The position numbers and the translations under genes were made by a program. A stretch of DNA of 64,000 nucleotides. Source: Flavobacterium caseinilyticum (GTDB lineage: Bacteria > Bacteroidota > Bacteroidia > Flavobacteriales > Flavobacteriaceae). Each line of letters opens with the position of its first letter. The first letter of the stretch is position 1. The notes under the pieces were generated by a model. That model saw nothing but the letters and a program-made list of their open reading frames with translations. It did not search any database and had not been told where the DNA came from. Below are positions 17,440 through 27,001 of this stretch, piece after piece. The DNA is taken from NCBI RefSeq assembly GCF_004349085.1, contig NZ_SMFM01000004.1, forward strand, positions 115,255-179,254, read 5' to 3'.

Positions 17440-18545
17440 TATTATAAAGAAATCTTTTTCTTTTGTCTTGATACAAAAGAAACAAAAAATCAAGCCTCAA
17501 TATTTTTATTCCAAAAATCATCGGACAAATTTTCCTATCGCGACCCCAGCCGCTCGTGCTGCGCACTCGACTCGGGGGTCACTCCCTGCTGCCGGCGCTA
17601 AAATCCTTCCTTGATTTTTTGGTATAAAAATATAAGGGCGGGTAGAGGACGATTTCATTTAACGGTCATAGTTGCTATAAAGTTTTTTTTATGTGAAGCA
17701 CTTCTTTTTCTTTTGTCTTGATTACTCACGTGTTAATAATTTATTGGAGTTCGTGAATCTTTGATTTCAAAAGAAACAAAAATTATTCATGCGTTAATAT
17801 TGTTTTTTTTGTATTCATGAATTTTTTCTTTTGTCTTGATACAAAAGAAACAAAAGATCAAGCCTCAATATTTTTATCCCAAAAATCATCGGACGCATTT
17901 TCCTATCGCGACCCCAGCCGCTCGTGCTGCGCACTCGACTCGGGGGTCACTCCCTTCGGCCGGGGCTGAAATTCTTACCGTGATTTTTTGGTCGAAGGCA
18001 ATCCTTTTCTTTTGTCTTGATTACTCACGAGTTAATAATTTATTGGAGTTCGTGAATCTTTGATTTCAAAAGAAACAAAAATTATTCATGCGCTAATATT
18101 GTTTTTTTGGTATTCATGAATCTTCGATTTCAAGCCTCAATATTTTTATCCCAAAAATCATCGGACAAATTTCACTATCGCGACCCCAGCCGCTCGTGCT
18201 GCGCACTCGACTCGGGGGTCACTCCCTTCGGCCAGCGCTGAAATTCTTACCGTGATTTTTTGGTCGAAGGCAATCTTTTTCTTTTGTCTTGATTACTCAC
18301 GAGTTAATGATTTACTGGAGTTCGTGAATCTTCGATTTCAAAAGAAACAAAAAATACTCATGGGTTATTATTGTTTTTTTGGTATTCATGAATCTTCGAT
18401 TTCAAGCCTCAATATTTTTACACCAAAAATCATCGGACAAATTTCCCTATCGCGACCCCAGCCGCTCGTGCTGCACACTCGACTCGGGGGTCACTCCCTT
18501 CGGCCAGCGCTGAAATTCTTACCGTGATTTTTTGGTATAAAAATA
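17440..18545. repeat. Four copies of a ~272-base repeat with two palindromic modules
   Basis: A GC-rich module GACCCCAGCCGCTCGTGCTG...CTCGGGGGTC starts at 17542, 17910, 18182 and 18454; the last three are 272 bases apart. Its ends are inverted (GACCCC/GGGGTC), so each can fold. Each is linked to an AT-rich module with CTTTTGTCTTGATACAAAAG or a variant, and to the string CAAGCCTCAATATTTTTA. The small open frames inside repeat the same peptide in each copy and are judged non-coding. Confidence 0.9.
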
Positions 18546-18639
18546 TAAGGGCGGTTTGAAGAGGAAGTTCTGCAAAGTTTATTTTAGATATTTCTAATCC
18601 CTTGATAACTAAAATTATTTGATAAATATCGCCATCGAG

Positions 18640-19595
18640 ACCCAAAAGCTGCTGGTGCTGCGCACCTTTACCAATTTTATTGATTGAAGAGAAAATTGAT
18701 GAAATGGTTGCTGATTTATGATTAACGATTTTTGATTTCAGATGTTCGAAAGCTCTTAAAAATGACAATCGTTCTAGTTAGCGTCATCAAATCAGAAATC
18801 TGCAATCGTTACTCTTCAATCTTAAATCCCATAATTAAAAGACACGGGGTTTGATTTGTGCTCCGCACTCGAGACCAATCGTTTTGACTGAAGGAAATTT
18901 GATGAAATGATTGCTGATTTATGATTAACGATTTTTGATTTCAGATGTTTGAAAGCTCTTAAAAATGACAATCGTTCTAGTTAGCGTCATCAAATCAGAA
19001 ATCTGCAATCGTTAATCTTCAATCTTAAATCCCATAATTTAAAGACACGGGGTTTGGTTTGTACTCCGCACTCGACACCAATCGTTTTGACTGAAGGAAA
19101 AATAGATGAAATGATTGCTGATTTATGATTAACGATTTTTGATTTCAGATGTTTGAAAGCTTTTAAAAATAATAATCGTTCTAGTTAGCGACATCAAATC
19201 ATAAATCTGCAATCGTTACTCTTCAATCTTAAATCCCATAATTTAAAGGGACCTGGTTTAATTTGTCCTACGCACTCGATACCAATCGTTTTGACTGAAG
19301 GAAAAATTGATGAAATGATTGCTGATTTTTGATTAACGATTTTTGATTTCAGATGTTCGAAAGCTCTTAAAAATGACAATCGTTCTAGTTAGCGACATCA
19401 AATCAGAGATCTGCAATCGTTACTCTTCAATCTTAAATCCCATAATTTAAAGGGACCTGGTTTAATTTGTCCTACGCACTCGATACCAATCGTTTTGACG
19501 GAAGGAAAAATTGATGAAATGATTGCTGATTTATGATTAACGATTTTTGATTTCAGATGTTCGAAATGCCTTGAAAACATAGAATCGGAGCAGTG
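18640..19595. repeat. ~204-base tandem repeat, 4-5 copies
   Basis: Units beginning GATGAAATGRTTGCTGATTT start at 18698, 18901, 19105, 19309 and 19513, with periods of 203, 204, 204 and 204. Each contains GATTAACGATTTTTGATTTC and, about 85 bases later, the roughly inverse AAATCAGAAATCTGCAATCG. A diverged pair of the same unit lies at 62084-62390 in the same orientation. Open frames in this block are repeat-derived. Confidence 0.92.
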
Positions 19596-19604
19596 GGCAG
19601 TCAT

Positions 19605-20117
19605 TTACTTTTTCTTTTCTTCGTCAATAATCAGTTTTAACGAATTGATGTAATCCGTATCAAATTCGATGACTCTTATTTTATTTTGCTTAAAACTCAT
19701 CTCACCCTCAAACTCGCCTTCGGTTCCCAAAAAATCGATTATTAGTTCTTTCTCATTTAGTTCGATCAGTTTACCCAGATAGACCGCTTTGTCGGACTTT
19801 TTTGTAATCTGAAAAACCTCATATTTATCCGATAGGAAATTTATAATGGATGACAAATCCTTAAGTGGGATTATTTCCTCTGCGCTCGTTTTTAAGCCTT
19901 TAAGTTTAATTACTCTTTCTGTAAATTCATGATCCTTGTCTTGAATAATTGACTTTACATTTTTGTTTTTCAATATTGTATAGCCATCAATGATAAAATC
20001 AACAGGATTATTTTTCAGTAAAATCCAATCTTCAGTCCAATCAATAAGGAAACCACTAAAGATATCCTTCTTGTCATCAAATTCTATTGTGATTAACTGT
20101 CGTACGTATTTTTCCAT
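19605..20117 (-). CDS. Hypothetical protein, possibly two tandem Sm-like barrels
   Basis: A 170-residue soluble, acidic protein of unknown function. Two similar beta-rich halves are visible. Residues ~8-60 have FSGFLIDWTEDWILLKNN, DGYTILKN and KNVKSI. Residues ~105-160 have YLGKLIELNEKELIIDFLG, GEMSFKQNKI and RVIEFD. The pattern of a gated G-x-L strand, a self-contained hairpin and a closing I-x-x-I/V-x-F strand is like an Sm/LSm-type small barrel; this is an impression, not a match. It has an ordinary AT-rich coding style, lies downstream of the 204-base repeats and is not obviously linked to the polysaccharide genes. Confidence 0.7.
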   Translation of the reverse strand: MEKYVRQLITIEFDDKKDIFSGFLIDWTEDWILLKNNPVDFIIDGYTILKNKNVKSIIQDKDHEFTERVIKLKGLKTSAEEIIPLKDLSSIINFLSDKYEVFQITKKSDKAVYLGKLIELNEKELIIDFLGTEGEFEGEMSFKQNKIRVIEFDTDYINSLKLIIDEEKKK

Positions 20118-20680
20118 TGTGTGTTATAAGTTTAGCCGGCAGTTTGCTGGTAACGGCAGTGCTGCTGCATTGTAGCGTAAAAAACCTTTAAAAAACTTTG
20201 TTTTTGCTCAATCGGCACGTAAATATATTGGATTTAAACTACAATTAAAATTCTTTCTGTAAAAAGTTGGTTAGGGGGTGTTAAAAGAAAATAATTGGTC
20301 AAGGCGTTAAAAATCGATTGTTATTATTACCATTGAAAGAGAGAACCAGAGTTATATAAGATAATTTCCGAAGCTACCTATTTAGTGTTCGATACTGGCA
20401 TTGAACAGGTTTTTGAGGGGAATGCTTTCGCTTATTACAGTACCGATTGCATCTCCTCGATACCATTTTTCAAAACACTAACGCTACTTTAAACCTTCAA
20501 TGGAACTGAAGTTTTGAATTTTAACGATAAAGAAATACGCTATACAGCGGTTTTTAACGCTTTACTAGTGCAAATTATTTATATTTGCTTCGTAAAAACA
20601 GCATTTTCTGCAGGACAACAAGCCTGTCTTACATTTCTGCGCTGAAGATGTCAGCACCAACAATACGATTTTAGAATACA
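20118..20680 (+). promoter_or_regulatory. 563-base intergenic region with a putative wzm promoter (-7 at 20580-20587)
   Basis: No gene is apparent. TATATTTG at 20580-20587 followed by CTTCG matches the Bacteroidota -7 element; a TTA at 20554-20556 is a weak -33 with a 23-base spacer. It would start the exporter operon about 90 bases before the ATG. A degenerate CTCGATACCATTTTTC...CGCTACTTTA element at about 20456-20492 resembles the repeats near 14253. Confidence 0.4.
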
Positions 20681-21550
20681 ATGAACCAAACCGAAAACAC
20701 GAATACTGAATGGTTGTTTGAGATAACACCCAAAAATAAATTCTTCTCGCTGAATCTTAAGGAAGTTTGGCAGTACCGGGATTTGCTGCTGCTTTTCGTG
20801 AAAAGAGATGTGGTGACGGTTTACAAACAAACGGTTTTAGGACCGCTGTGGTACCTGATTCAGCCATTGTTTACTTCAATTACGTTTACGATAATTTTCA
20901 ATAATGTGGCCGGAATAAGTACTGGTACCGTTCCTCCCTTTTTGTTTAACCTGGCCGGAATCACAGTGTGGAATTATTTCACAGCATGTCTGAACGGCAC
21001 CTCGAATACCTTTGGCAGCAATGCGGGGATCTTCGGGAAAGTATATTTCCCGCGTATTATTGTACCGCTGTCTGTTGTGGTTTCCAATTTAGTAAAGTTT
21101 GGAATCCAGTTTTTTATATTCATCTGTTTTTATGCCTACTACTATTTTCAGGGAGCGGCAATAGGAATGAATGGAACAACCTTGTTTTTTCCGTTGCTAA
21201 TTGTGCTGATGGGGATTTTAGGACTGGGACTCGGAATGTTTATTTCATCGTTAGTGACCAAATATCGCGATTTTAGTAATCTGATAGGTTTTGGCGTGCA
21301 GCTGTTGATGTATCTGTCGGCGGTCATGTATCCAATGGCACTGATCAAAGAAAAAATACCCACTTACGGCTGGCTTGTGGCATACAATCCGTTGGCGTAC
21401 GTGATAGAAACGACGCGGTATATGTTGCTGGATGTTGGGCAAATATCTCTTTTGGGATTGGGGTATACGTTTTTGGTAACACTGGTCGTTTTTTTTATCG
21501 GAGTTTTGATATTTAACCGGACGGAAAAGAGTTTTATAGACACGGTTTAA
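20681..21550 (+). CDS. Wzm-type ABC transporter permease for O-polysaccharide
   Basis: A 289-residue ABC-2 type permease with about six membrane helices. It starts with the cytoplasmic LNLKEVWQYRDLLLLFVKRDV stretch typical of polysaccharide exporters (TagG/Wzm/RfbA class); KQTVLGPLWYLIQPL and VMYPMALI are also characteristic. It pairs with the Wzt-type ATPase encoded 177 bases downstream and would move undecaprenyl-linked polymer across the inner membrane. The gap between the two genes holds a CAGTG tract and a TTA microsatellite. ABC export is a different route from the Wzy/Wzc-type route elsewhere in the window. Confidence 0.93.
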   Translation: MNQTENTNTEWLFEITPKNKFFSLNLKEVWQYRDLLLLFVKRDVVTVYKQTVLGPLWYLIQPLFTSITFTIIFNNVAGISTGTVPPFLFNLAGITVWNYFTACLNGTSNTFGSNAGIFGKVYFPRIIVPLSVVVSNLVKFGIQFFIFICFYAYYYFQGAAIGMNGTTLFFPLLIVLMGILGLGLGMFISSLVTKYRDFSNLIGFGVQLLMYLSAVMYPMALIKEKIPTYGWLVAYNPLAYVIETTRYMLLDVGQISLLGLGYTFLVTLVVFFIGVLIFNRTEKSFIDTV

Positions 21551-21665
<115 letters not shown>

Positions 21666-21727
21666 GAAGTTGTCAGGCAGCTCATTTGACTATTAAACAA
21701 ATAGACAGTTAACCAAGCAAAACTCCA

Positions 21728-23023
21728 TTGAAAGACATTATATTAAAAGCCGAAAATATTTCTAAACAATACCGACTAGGCCAAGTGGGCACTGGGACTA
21801 TGGCGCATGATTTGAACCGCTGGTGGCATCAGGTTAGGGGGAAAGAAAATCCGTATTTAAAAATTGGTGACGTTAATGACCGCAGTACCAAAGGGACCAG
21901 CGATTATGTTTGGGCGCTGCAGGATATTAATTTTGAGGTGGAACGTGGTGAAATTTTAGGGATTATAGGAAAAAATGGTGCGGGAAAATCTACTTTATTA
22001 AAAATATTATCCCGAGTGACTGCTCCCACTACTGGCAGTATTAAGTTTGGAGGTCGCGTGGCTTCTTTGCTTGAAGTAGGAACCGGATTTAATGGTGAAA
22101 TGACCGGCAGGGAAAATGTTTACCTGAATGGTGCCATTTTAGGAATGACCAAAAAAGAAATCACCTCAAAACTAGACGAAATCATTGAATTCTCCGGTTG
22201 TGAACGTTATATAGATACCCCCGTGAAGCGATACAGCAGTGGAATGTATGTACGTTTAGCTTTTGCTGTAGCCGCTTTTCTAGAACCTGAAATTTTGATT
22301 GTGGATGAGGTTTTGGCCGTAGGTGATGCAGAGTTCCAGAAGAAAGCCATTGGCAAAATGCAGGATATTTCACAAAAAGGCGGTAGGACTGTGTTGTTTG
22401 TAAGCCATAATATGGCTGCAGTAAAACAGTTGTGTACGAGAGGGATTGTTATGGAGAATGGTAGAATAGCCTTTGAAGGTAAAATTGATACCATAATCGA
22501 TAAATATCTTAATACTGACAATAATGTTTCTTCAATAAAAAAATATACTTTTAATGAAGCTCCATCAAGCGAGGTAATAAAATTATTAGAAGCAGAAGTA
22601 ATTAATGATAAATCTGAAAACAAGTTGGATTTTCTTATAAACGAAAAAATAGGTATCAAAATAAAGTTTGAAATTCTGATGGAAACGGATGATATTATTT
22701 TAGGTATTAATCTCTATAATAATGAAGAAATTCATATATTAAGTTCTCATCAGAAAAATCAAATTCAAAATTATAATAAAGGAATTTATCAAACCATAGT
22801 TTGGTTTCCAGGTAATTTTCTCTCTGAAGGATTTCATTTCTGCGGTGTAGCGGCTATGTCTTACAAAGGGTTTTTTAGAGTGCATTTTCATGATATTAAT
22901 AAATTTTCGTTCAATATTATTGATGGATTTGTTGAAAATACAGCTAGAGGAATTGTATATAAAGGTAAGTTTCCTGGAGTTGTCAGACCAATATTGGAGT
23001 GGGATAATGTTATTGCTATATAG
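21728..23023 (+). CDS. Wzt-type ABC transporter ATPase with C-terminal carbohydrate-binding domain
   Basis: A 431-residue two-domain protein. The ATPase (1 to about 260) has Walker A GKNGAGKST (81-89), the signature RYSSGMYVRLA (168-178), Walker B ILIVDEVLAVGD and the switch SHNMA. The region after about 270 is a beta-rich Wzt C-terminal domain, which in characterised exporters recognises the finished end of the polymer. The start is TTG at 21728. From about base 22500, where the ATPase ends, the DNA becomes markedly more AT-rich, so the binding domain may have been exchanged by recombination. A methyltransferase gene follows 11 bases later. Confidence 0.94.
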   Translation: MKDIILKAENISKQYRLGQVGTGTMAHDLNRWWHQVRGKENPYLKIGDVNDRSTKGTSDYVWALQDINFEVERGEILGIIGKNGAGKSTLLKILSRVTAPTTGSIKFGGRVASLLEVGTGFNGEMTGRENVYLNGAILGMTKKEITSKLDEIIEFSGCERYIDTPVKRYSSGMYVRLAFAVAAFLEPEILIVDEVLAVGDAEFQKKAIGKMQDISQKGGRTVLFVSHNMAAVKQLCTRGIVMENGRIAFEGKIDTIIDKYLNTDNNVSSIKKYTFNEAPSSEVIKLLEAEVINDKSENKLDFLINEKIGIKIKFEILMETDDIILGINLYNNEEIHILSSHQKNQIQNYNKGIYQTIVWFPGNFLSEGFHFCGVAAMSYKGFFRVHFHDINKFSFNIIDGFVENTARGIVYKGKFPGVVRPILEWDNVIAI

Positions 23024-23034
23024 TGGATTAAAGT

Positions 23035-23922
23035 ATGGAAAATTTAGAATGGACAGGAGAAAGATTAACTACTGGACTAGAGTCAGTTCATGGTGTTATT
23101 GAACATTTACATAGGTATGCAATAGCTCAAAAGATTACTAAAGACAAAGTGATTCTAGATATTGCTTCAGGAGAAGGATATGGTAGTTTTTTACTTAGTA
23201 AAAATTCTATTAAAGTATACGGTGTTGATATTGACGAAAAATCAATTAATCATGCAAAGGTTAAATATGTATCAGCAAAAAATCTTGAGTTTCTTGTTGG
23301 TTCAACAGATGCAATTCCATTGCCAGATAATTCTGTCGATGTAGTTGTTTCATTTGAGACTATTGAGCATCATGATAAACATGATTTGATGATGGAAGAG
23401 ATTTTTAGAGTATTAAAAAAAGATGGCATATTACTTATTTCTTCTCCAGAAAAAAGTATTTATAGTGAAAGAGATCCAAACAATCCTTTTCATATAAAAG
23501 AATTGACATTACATGAATTTAAGAGCTTATTAAAAAGATACTTTAAAACGGTTAATTTATTTAATCAAAGGTTCGTTATTGGATCTTTAATTCATTTGAC
23601 AGATAATAATCTGAAAACTAAATTTAATTTGTTTGATGGTAACTATCAAAATATTTGTGAAGGATTGTCTGAAGATGTTTTTTATAATAAAGCTTATTTT
23701 AATTTAGCATTATGTTCAAATAAAAGTGAAGAAGAATATCATGATGTTGGCAATTCTTTTTTTAATGGAGTTAATGTTGTTAATGAGGAAATAAATGTCC
23801 TTAAATATGAGATTGATAGTTTAAACAATAAATATAGCAGTATGTTTAATTCTGAATCTTTTAAATTAGGAAATTTTATTATAAAAAAAATAAACGGTTT
23901 TAAAAGACTATGGAAAAAATAA
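23035..23922 (+). CDS. Class I SAM methyltransferase with short C-terminal coiled coil
   Basis: A 295-residue enzyme. The methyltransferase fold has motif I LDIASGEGYGS (41-51), the acidic GVDIDE and VVSFETIEHHD. After about residue 240 there is a short coiled-coil stretch (NEEINVLKYEIDSLNNKY) and a basic tail (FKRLWKK) of the sort found on enzymes of ABC-exported polysaccharides. Lying next to wzt and overlapping the next gene by 13 bases, it is a candidate for a terminal methylation that stops chain growth and is read by the Wzt binding domain. That role is inference; internal sugar methylation is equally possible. AT-rich codon use. Confidence 0.88.
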   Translation: MENLEWTGERLTTGLESVHGVIEHLHRYAIAQKITKDKVILDIASGEGYGSFLLSKNSIKVYGVDIDEKSINHAKVKYVSAKNLEFLVGSTDAIPLPDNSVDVVVSFETIEHHDKHDLMMEEIFRVLKKDGILLISSPEKSIYSERDPNNPFHIKELTLHEFKSLLKRYFKTVNLFNQRFVIGSLIHLTDNNLKTKFNLFDGNYQNICEGLSEDVFYNKAYFNLALCSNKSEEEYHDVGNSFFNGVNVVNEEINVLKYEIDSLNNKYSSMFNSESFKLGNFIIKKINGFKRLWKK

Positions 23923-25040
23923 AACCAATAGCTATATATTTACCTCAATTTCATCCGACCCCAGAAAATGATGAATGGTGGGGAAAAGGTTTTACAGAAT
24001 GGACTAATGTAACCAAAGCTACTCCTTTATTTGATGGGCATTATCAACCTCATTTACCAGCTGATTTAGGGTTTTATGACCTGCGTTTAGAAGAAGCGCG
24101 TTTGGCGCAAGAGCAATTAGCTAAGGCTTATGGTATTCATGGTTTTTGTTATTATCATTATTGGTTTAGTGGTAAACGAATATTACACGAACCATTGGAT
24201 AGAAAACTTAAAAATCCTAAGGAAGATTTTCCTTTTATGATGTGTTGGGCTAATGAAAACTGGACAAGAACTTGGGATGGGCTAGACAAAGAAGTTTTGA
24301 TGGAGCAAAATTATTCTACTGAAGATGATATTGCTCATCTCAAATATCTTATTCCTTTTTTTAAAGATTCACGATATATAAAGGTTAATGGAAAACCAGT
24401 TTTTATTGTTTATAAACCATTTATATTTCCTGATGTAAAAGAAACTGTTAAGAGATGGCGGGAATTGGCTGCTGAGAATGGCTTGGAATTATACCTATGT
24501 CATACCGTTTTTAATTATAATAAAGGGTGGGATACTTTATTGGAAGGATTTGATGCGGCTATTGATTTTGAGCCTTTTGGAATTAGAAGAAAAAGTGTTT
24601 TCAATGAGATAGAAAGAGTAAAGCATAGAGTTCTGAACGTTAGTTTGTCTAAGCGAGTTATAAGAAAAATAAAAAGTACTATAGGATATAAAGATAAAAG
24701 TTCAAAATCCATATTAAATAAACTAGATTATGAGTTTATGATAAATAATATAAAGTCATTAAAAGAATTTCCTTTTAAAATGTTCCCAAATTTAGTTGTA
24801 GGTTGGGATAATAGTGCTAGAAGAAAAAATAATCCGACATTAATTTTAGATAATTCAACGCCAGAATTATTTGAAAAATGGCTATCAGAATTAATCATTG
24901 ATTTTGAACCTTATTCTGAGGATGAAAATTTTATTTTTATAAATGCATGGAATGAATGGGCAGAAGGAAATTATTTAGAGCCTTGTCAAAAATGGGGAAC
25001 TGATTATTTAGAGAAACTAAAAAAAGTATTAGATAAATAG
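23910..25040 (+). CDS. WbsX-type glycosyltransferase (GH99-like fold)
   Basis: A 376-residue protein of the WbsX family (Glyco_tran_WbsX), recognised by AIYLPQFHPTPENDEWWGKG (8-27) with the following TEWTNV, plus HYQPHLPADLGFYDLR, GFCYYHYWFSG, CWANENWTRTWDG and the C-terminal NAWNEWAEGNYLEP. The family occurs in O-antigen and capsule loci and is related in fold to GH99 enzymes; its transferase activity is inferred from context in most cases. No signal peptide or membrane helix is present. It overlaps the upstream methyltransferase gene. Confidence 0.9.
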   Translation: MEKIKPIAIYLPQFHPTPENDEWWGKGFTEWTNVTKATPLFDGHYQPHLPADLGFYDLRLEEARLAQEQLAKAYGIHGFCYYHYWFSGKRILHEPLDRKLKNPKEDFPFMMCWANENWTRTWDGLDKEVLMEQNYSTEDDIAHLKYLIPFFKDSRYIKVNGKPVFIVYKPFIFPDVKETVKRWRELAAENGLELYLCHTVFNYNKGWDTLLEGFDAAIDFEPFGIRRKSVFNEIERVKHRVLNVSLSKRVIRKIKSTIGYKDKSSKSILNKLDYEFMINNIKSLKEFPFKMFPNLVVGWDNSARRKNNPTLILDNSTPELFEKWLSELIIDFEPYSEDENFIFINAWNEWAEGNYLEPCQKWGTDYLEKLKKVLDK

Positions 25041-25102
25041 GGAATAAATGTTCAATAAATGTCGAATCTTTCGATTGACATATAAAGGTTAAAAAAATAA
25101 TT

Positions 25103-26101
25103 ATGAATATTGCTTTTACCATTTGTTCTAATAATTACCTTGCACAGGCTAAAACGGTAGGAGATTCTTTTTTAGAATACCATCCTGATTGGAGATTTAT
25201 AATTGGTTTGTGTGATGAATTTGAGTCGTCGTTTGATTATAGTGTTTTCGATAAATTTGAAATAATTAAAGTAAAAGATATAAGTGTTCCAGAATTTGAA
25301 AGTATAGTAAAGAAATATAATATTATAGAATTAAATACGGCTGTAAAACCAACATTTATTAAACATATTTTTACAACTTACAATGCTAATAGACTTATTT
25401 ATATAGACCCTGATATTTTAGTCACAAGTTATTTTGAAGAAGTTATTGCAATTTTGGATACGAAAAATATCGTATTAACTCCTCATATTTGCTCGCCAAT
25501 TGATGATGAATACACACCAACGGATTATCATACTTTAAGAGGAGGAATTTATAATTTAGGGTTTATTGCTTTGGCACGATATGACAAAATAAAAGATTTT
25601 ATAGACTGGTGGCATGAGAGAGTTTTGAAATATGGTTTTTGTGATTTTAGTAACACTATGTTTTATGATCAACTTTGGATAAATTATGTACCAGCAATGT
25701 GGGACGATTATTTTATACTCAAGCATCCTGGTTATAATATGGCAAATTGGAACTTGCATGAACGATTATTAACACAAACAGGTAATGATGGGTTTGTTGT
25801 TAATGAAAAATTTGCACTACGTTTTTTTCATTTCAGTGGCTATAAATATAATAATCCAACTAGTATAGCTTCCTATTTAACTAGATATGATTTTGAATCC
25901 AGACCTGATTTGAAAAATTTGTTTTTTAAATACCGTAATTTATTAAAAAATAATAATATCGAACAAATCAGTAAACTAAAAGTTTATTATTTTTTTGTCA
26001 ATAAAAGTGTTGCAGTTTTTCCTAGAAAGAAGTCTTTATTAAGGAAAATTATTAACAGATTAAAAAAAATAATTAAAGTTCTTCTAACAGGAAATGTTTA
26101 G
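25103..26101 (+). CDS. GT-A glycosyltransferase-like protein with DPD motif
   Basis: A 332-residue protein of GT-A type. The opening AFTICSNNYLAQAKTVGDSF is typical of GT8-like enzymes that act on stored sugar-nucleotide pools. A DxD-type metal site appears as IYIDPDILV (D102, D104). Later, RGGIYNLGFIAL and FYDQLWINYV are shared with this Bacteroidota/Proteobacteria family, and a basic tail (RKKSLLRKIINRLKKIIK) could bind the membrane surface. Donor and acceptor are unknown. It is 62 bases after the WbsX gene, in the same AT-rich block. Confidence 0.8.
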   Translation: MNIAFTICSNNYLAQAKTVGDSFLEYHPDWRFIIGLCDEFESSFDYSVFDKFEIIKVKDISVPEFESIVKKYNIIELNTAVKPTFIKHIFTTYNANRLIYIDPDILVTSYFEEVIAILDTKNIVLTPHICSPIDDEYTPTDYHTLRGGIYNLGFIALARYDKIKDFIDWWHERVLKYGFCDFSNTMFYDQLWINYVPAMWDDYFILKHPGYNMANWNLHERLLTQTGNDGFVVNEKFALRFFHFSGYKYNNPTSIASYLTRYDFESRPDLKNLFFKYRNLLKNNNIEQISKLKVYYFFVNKSVAVFPRKKSLLRKIINRLKKIIKVLLTGNV

Positions 26102-26136
26102 AATCAAAAAATCATGTTGTTAATTTAAGGTATATC

Positions 26137-26961
26137 GTGAGTAAAATAAGGTTTAATTTAGTTTGTGTGGTGGTTATACCAGTTCATAGCGATAGTCCAT
26201 CTAATTTGGAGTTAATATCTTTTAAGCAGTGTTTTGATATTTTAAAAAAACATGCCATAAAAGTTATGGTGCCTAAAGGCCTTAATTTAGAAGCTTATAT
26301 AAAGGTAGTGCCCAATTTTGAAGTTGTTGAAATAGAGCCAATTTGGCAAAGTAGTCTCTTTATGTATAATAAATTAAAGTTGAGTTCTTTTTTTTATGAT
26401 TTATTTAAAGAGTTTGATTATTTATTGACTTACGAATTAGATGCATTTGTTTTTAAAGATGAGTTAGATTTTTGGTGTGATAAAAATTATGATTACATTG
26501 GCGCTCCATGGTTTTTTGGTTATTCCGAACCACTTTCAAATGATTTTATTGGTGTAGGTAATTCTGGTTTTTCTTTGAGAAAAATAAGTTCAATGAAAAA
26601 TGCAATTCAGAAAATTTATTTTAAAGAGCATGAATATTTTAGAATATCTAAGAAAAAAAGATTTTTAAATACAATTAGAATGCCATTAGATTATTTTAAT
26701 ATGTGGAGAAACAAAAATAATACTATTCAAATTGCGAGACATTTTAATGAAGATTGGTTTGTGTCTTTTGTAATTCCAAAACATAAAGTAGATTTTAACA
26801 TTGCACCATTAGATGATGCTATTAAATTTAGTTTTGAAGTTAAGCCGGATTATTTATTCGATATTAATAATCAAATGTTACCTATGGGATGTCATGCTTG
26901 GGAGAAATATAATTTTGAATTTTGGAAGCCTCATATTTTGAATTTCGGATATGAATTTTAA
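26137..26961 (+). CDS. DUF5672 family putative glycosyltransferase
   Basis: A 274-residue protein with the DUF5672 pattern: VVVIPVHSD near the N-terminus (11-19), FDYLLTYELDAFVFKDEL (93-110), YDYIGAPWF, and GVGNSGFSLRK. The ELDAF acidic motif is in the place of a GT-A metal site. The family occurs in polysaccharide and glycoprotein loci, and a glycosyltransferase role is generally assumed, not proven. The start is GTG at 26137; the next in-frame Met would remove the first strand. Very AT-rich coding, like its neighbours. Confidence 0.82.
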   Translation: MSKIRFNLVCVVVIPVHSDSPSNLELISFKQCFDILKKHAIKVMVPKGLNLEAYIKVVPNFEVVEIEPIWQSSLFMYNKLKLSSFFYDLFKEFDYLLTYELDAFVFKDELDFWCDKNYDYIGAPWFFGYSEPLSNDFIGVGNSGFSLRKISSMKNAIQKIYFKEHEYFRISKKKRFLNTIRMPLDYFNMWRNKNNTIQIARHFNEDWFVSFVIPKHKVDFNIAPLDDAIKFSFEVKPDYLFDINNQMLPMGCHAWEKYNFEFWKPHILNFGYEF

Positions 26962-27001
26962 AGCAATAAATTGCATTTTTTTCAATTATAACAGATAATC
27001 A

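Noticed and set aside
17414..18768. Several 60-110 codon open frames on both strands
   Set aside because: They encode the same peptide in each copy of the 272-base repeat (for example ATPAARAAHSTRGSLP), so they are by-products of the repeat.
19194..19604. Minus-strand frames beginning MSFLRAFEHLKS or similar
   Set aside because: They recur with each 204-base unit and have no homology or start context of their own.
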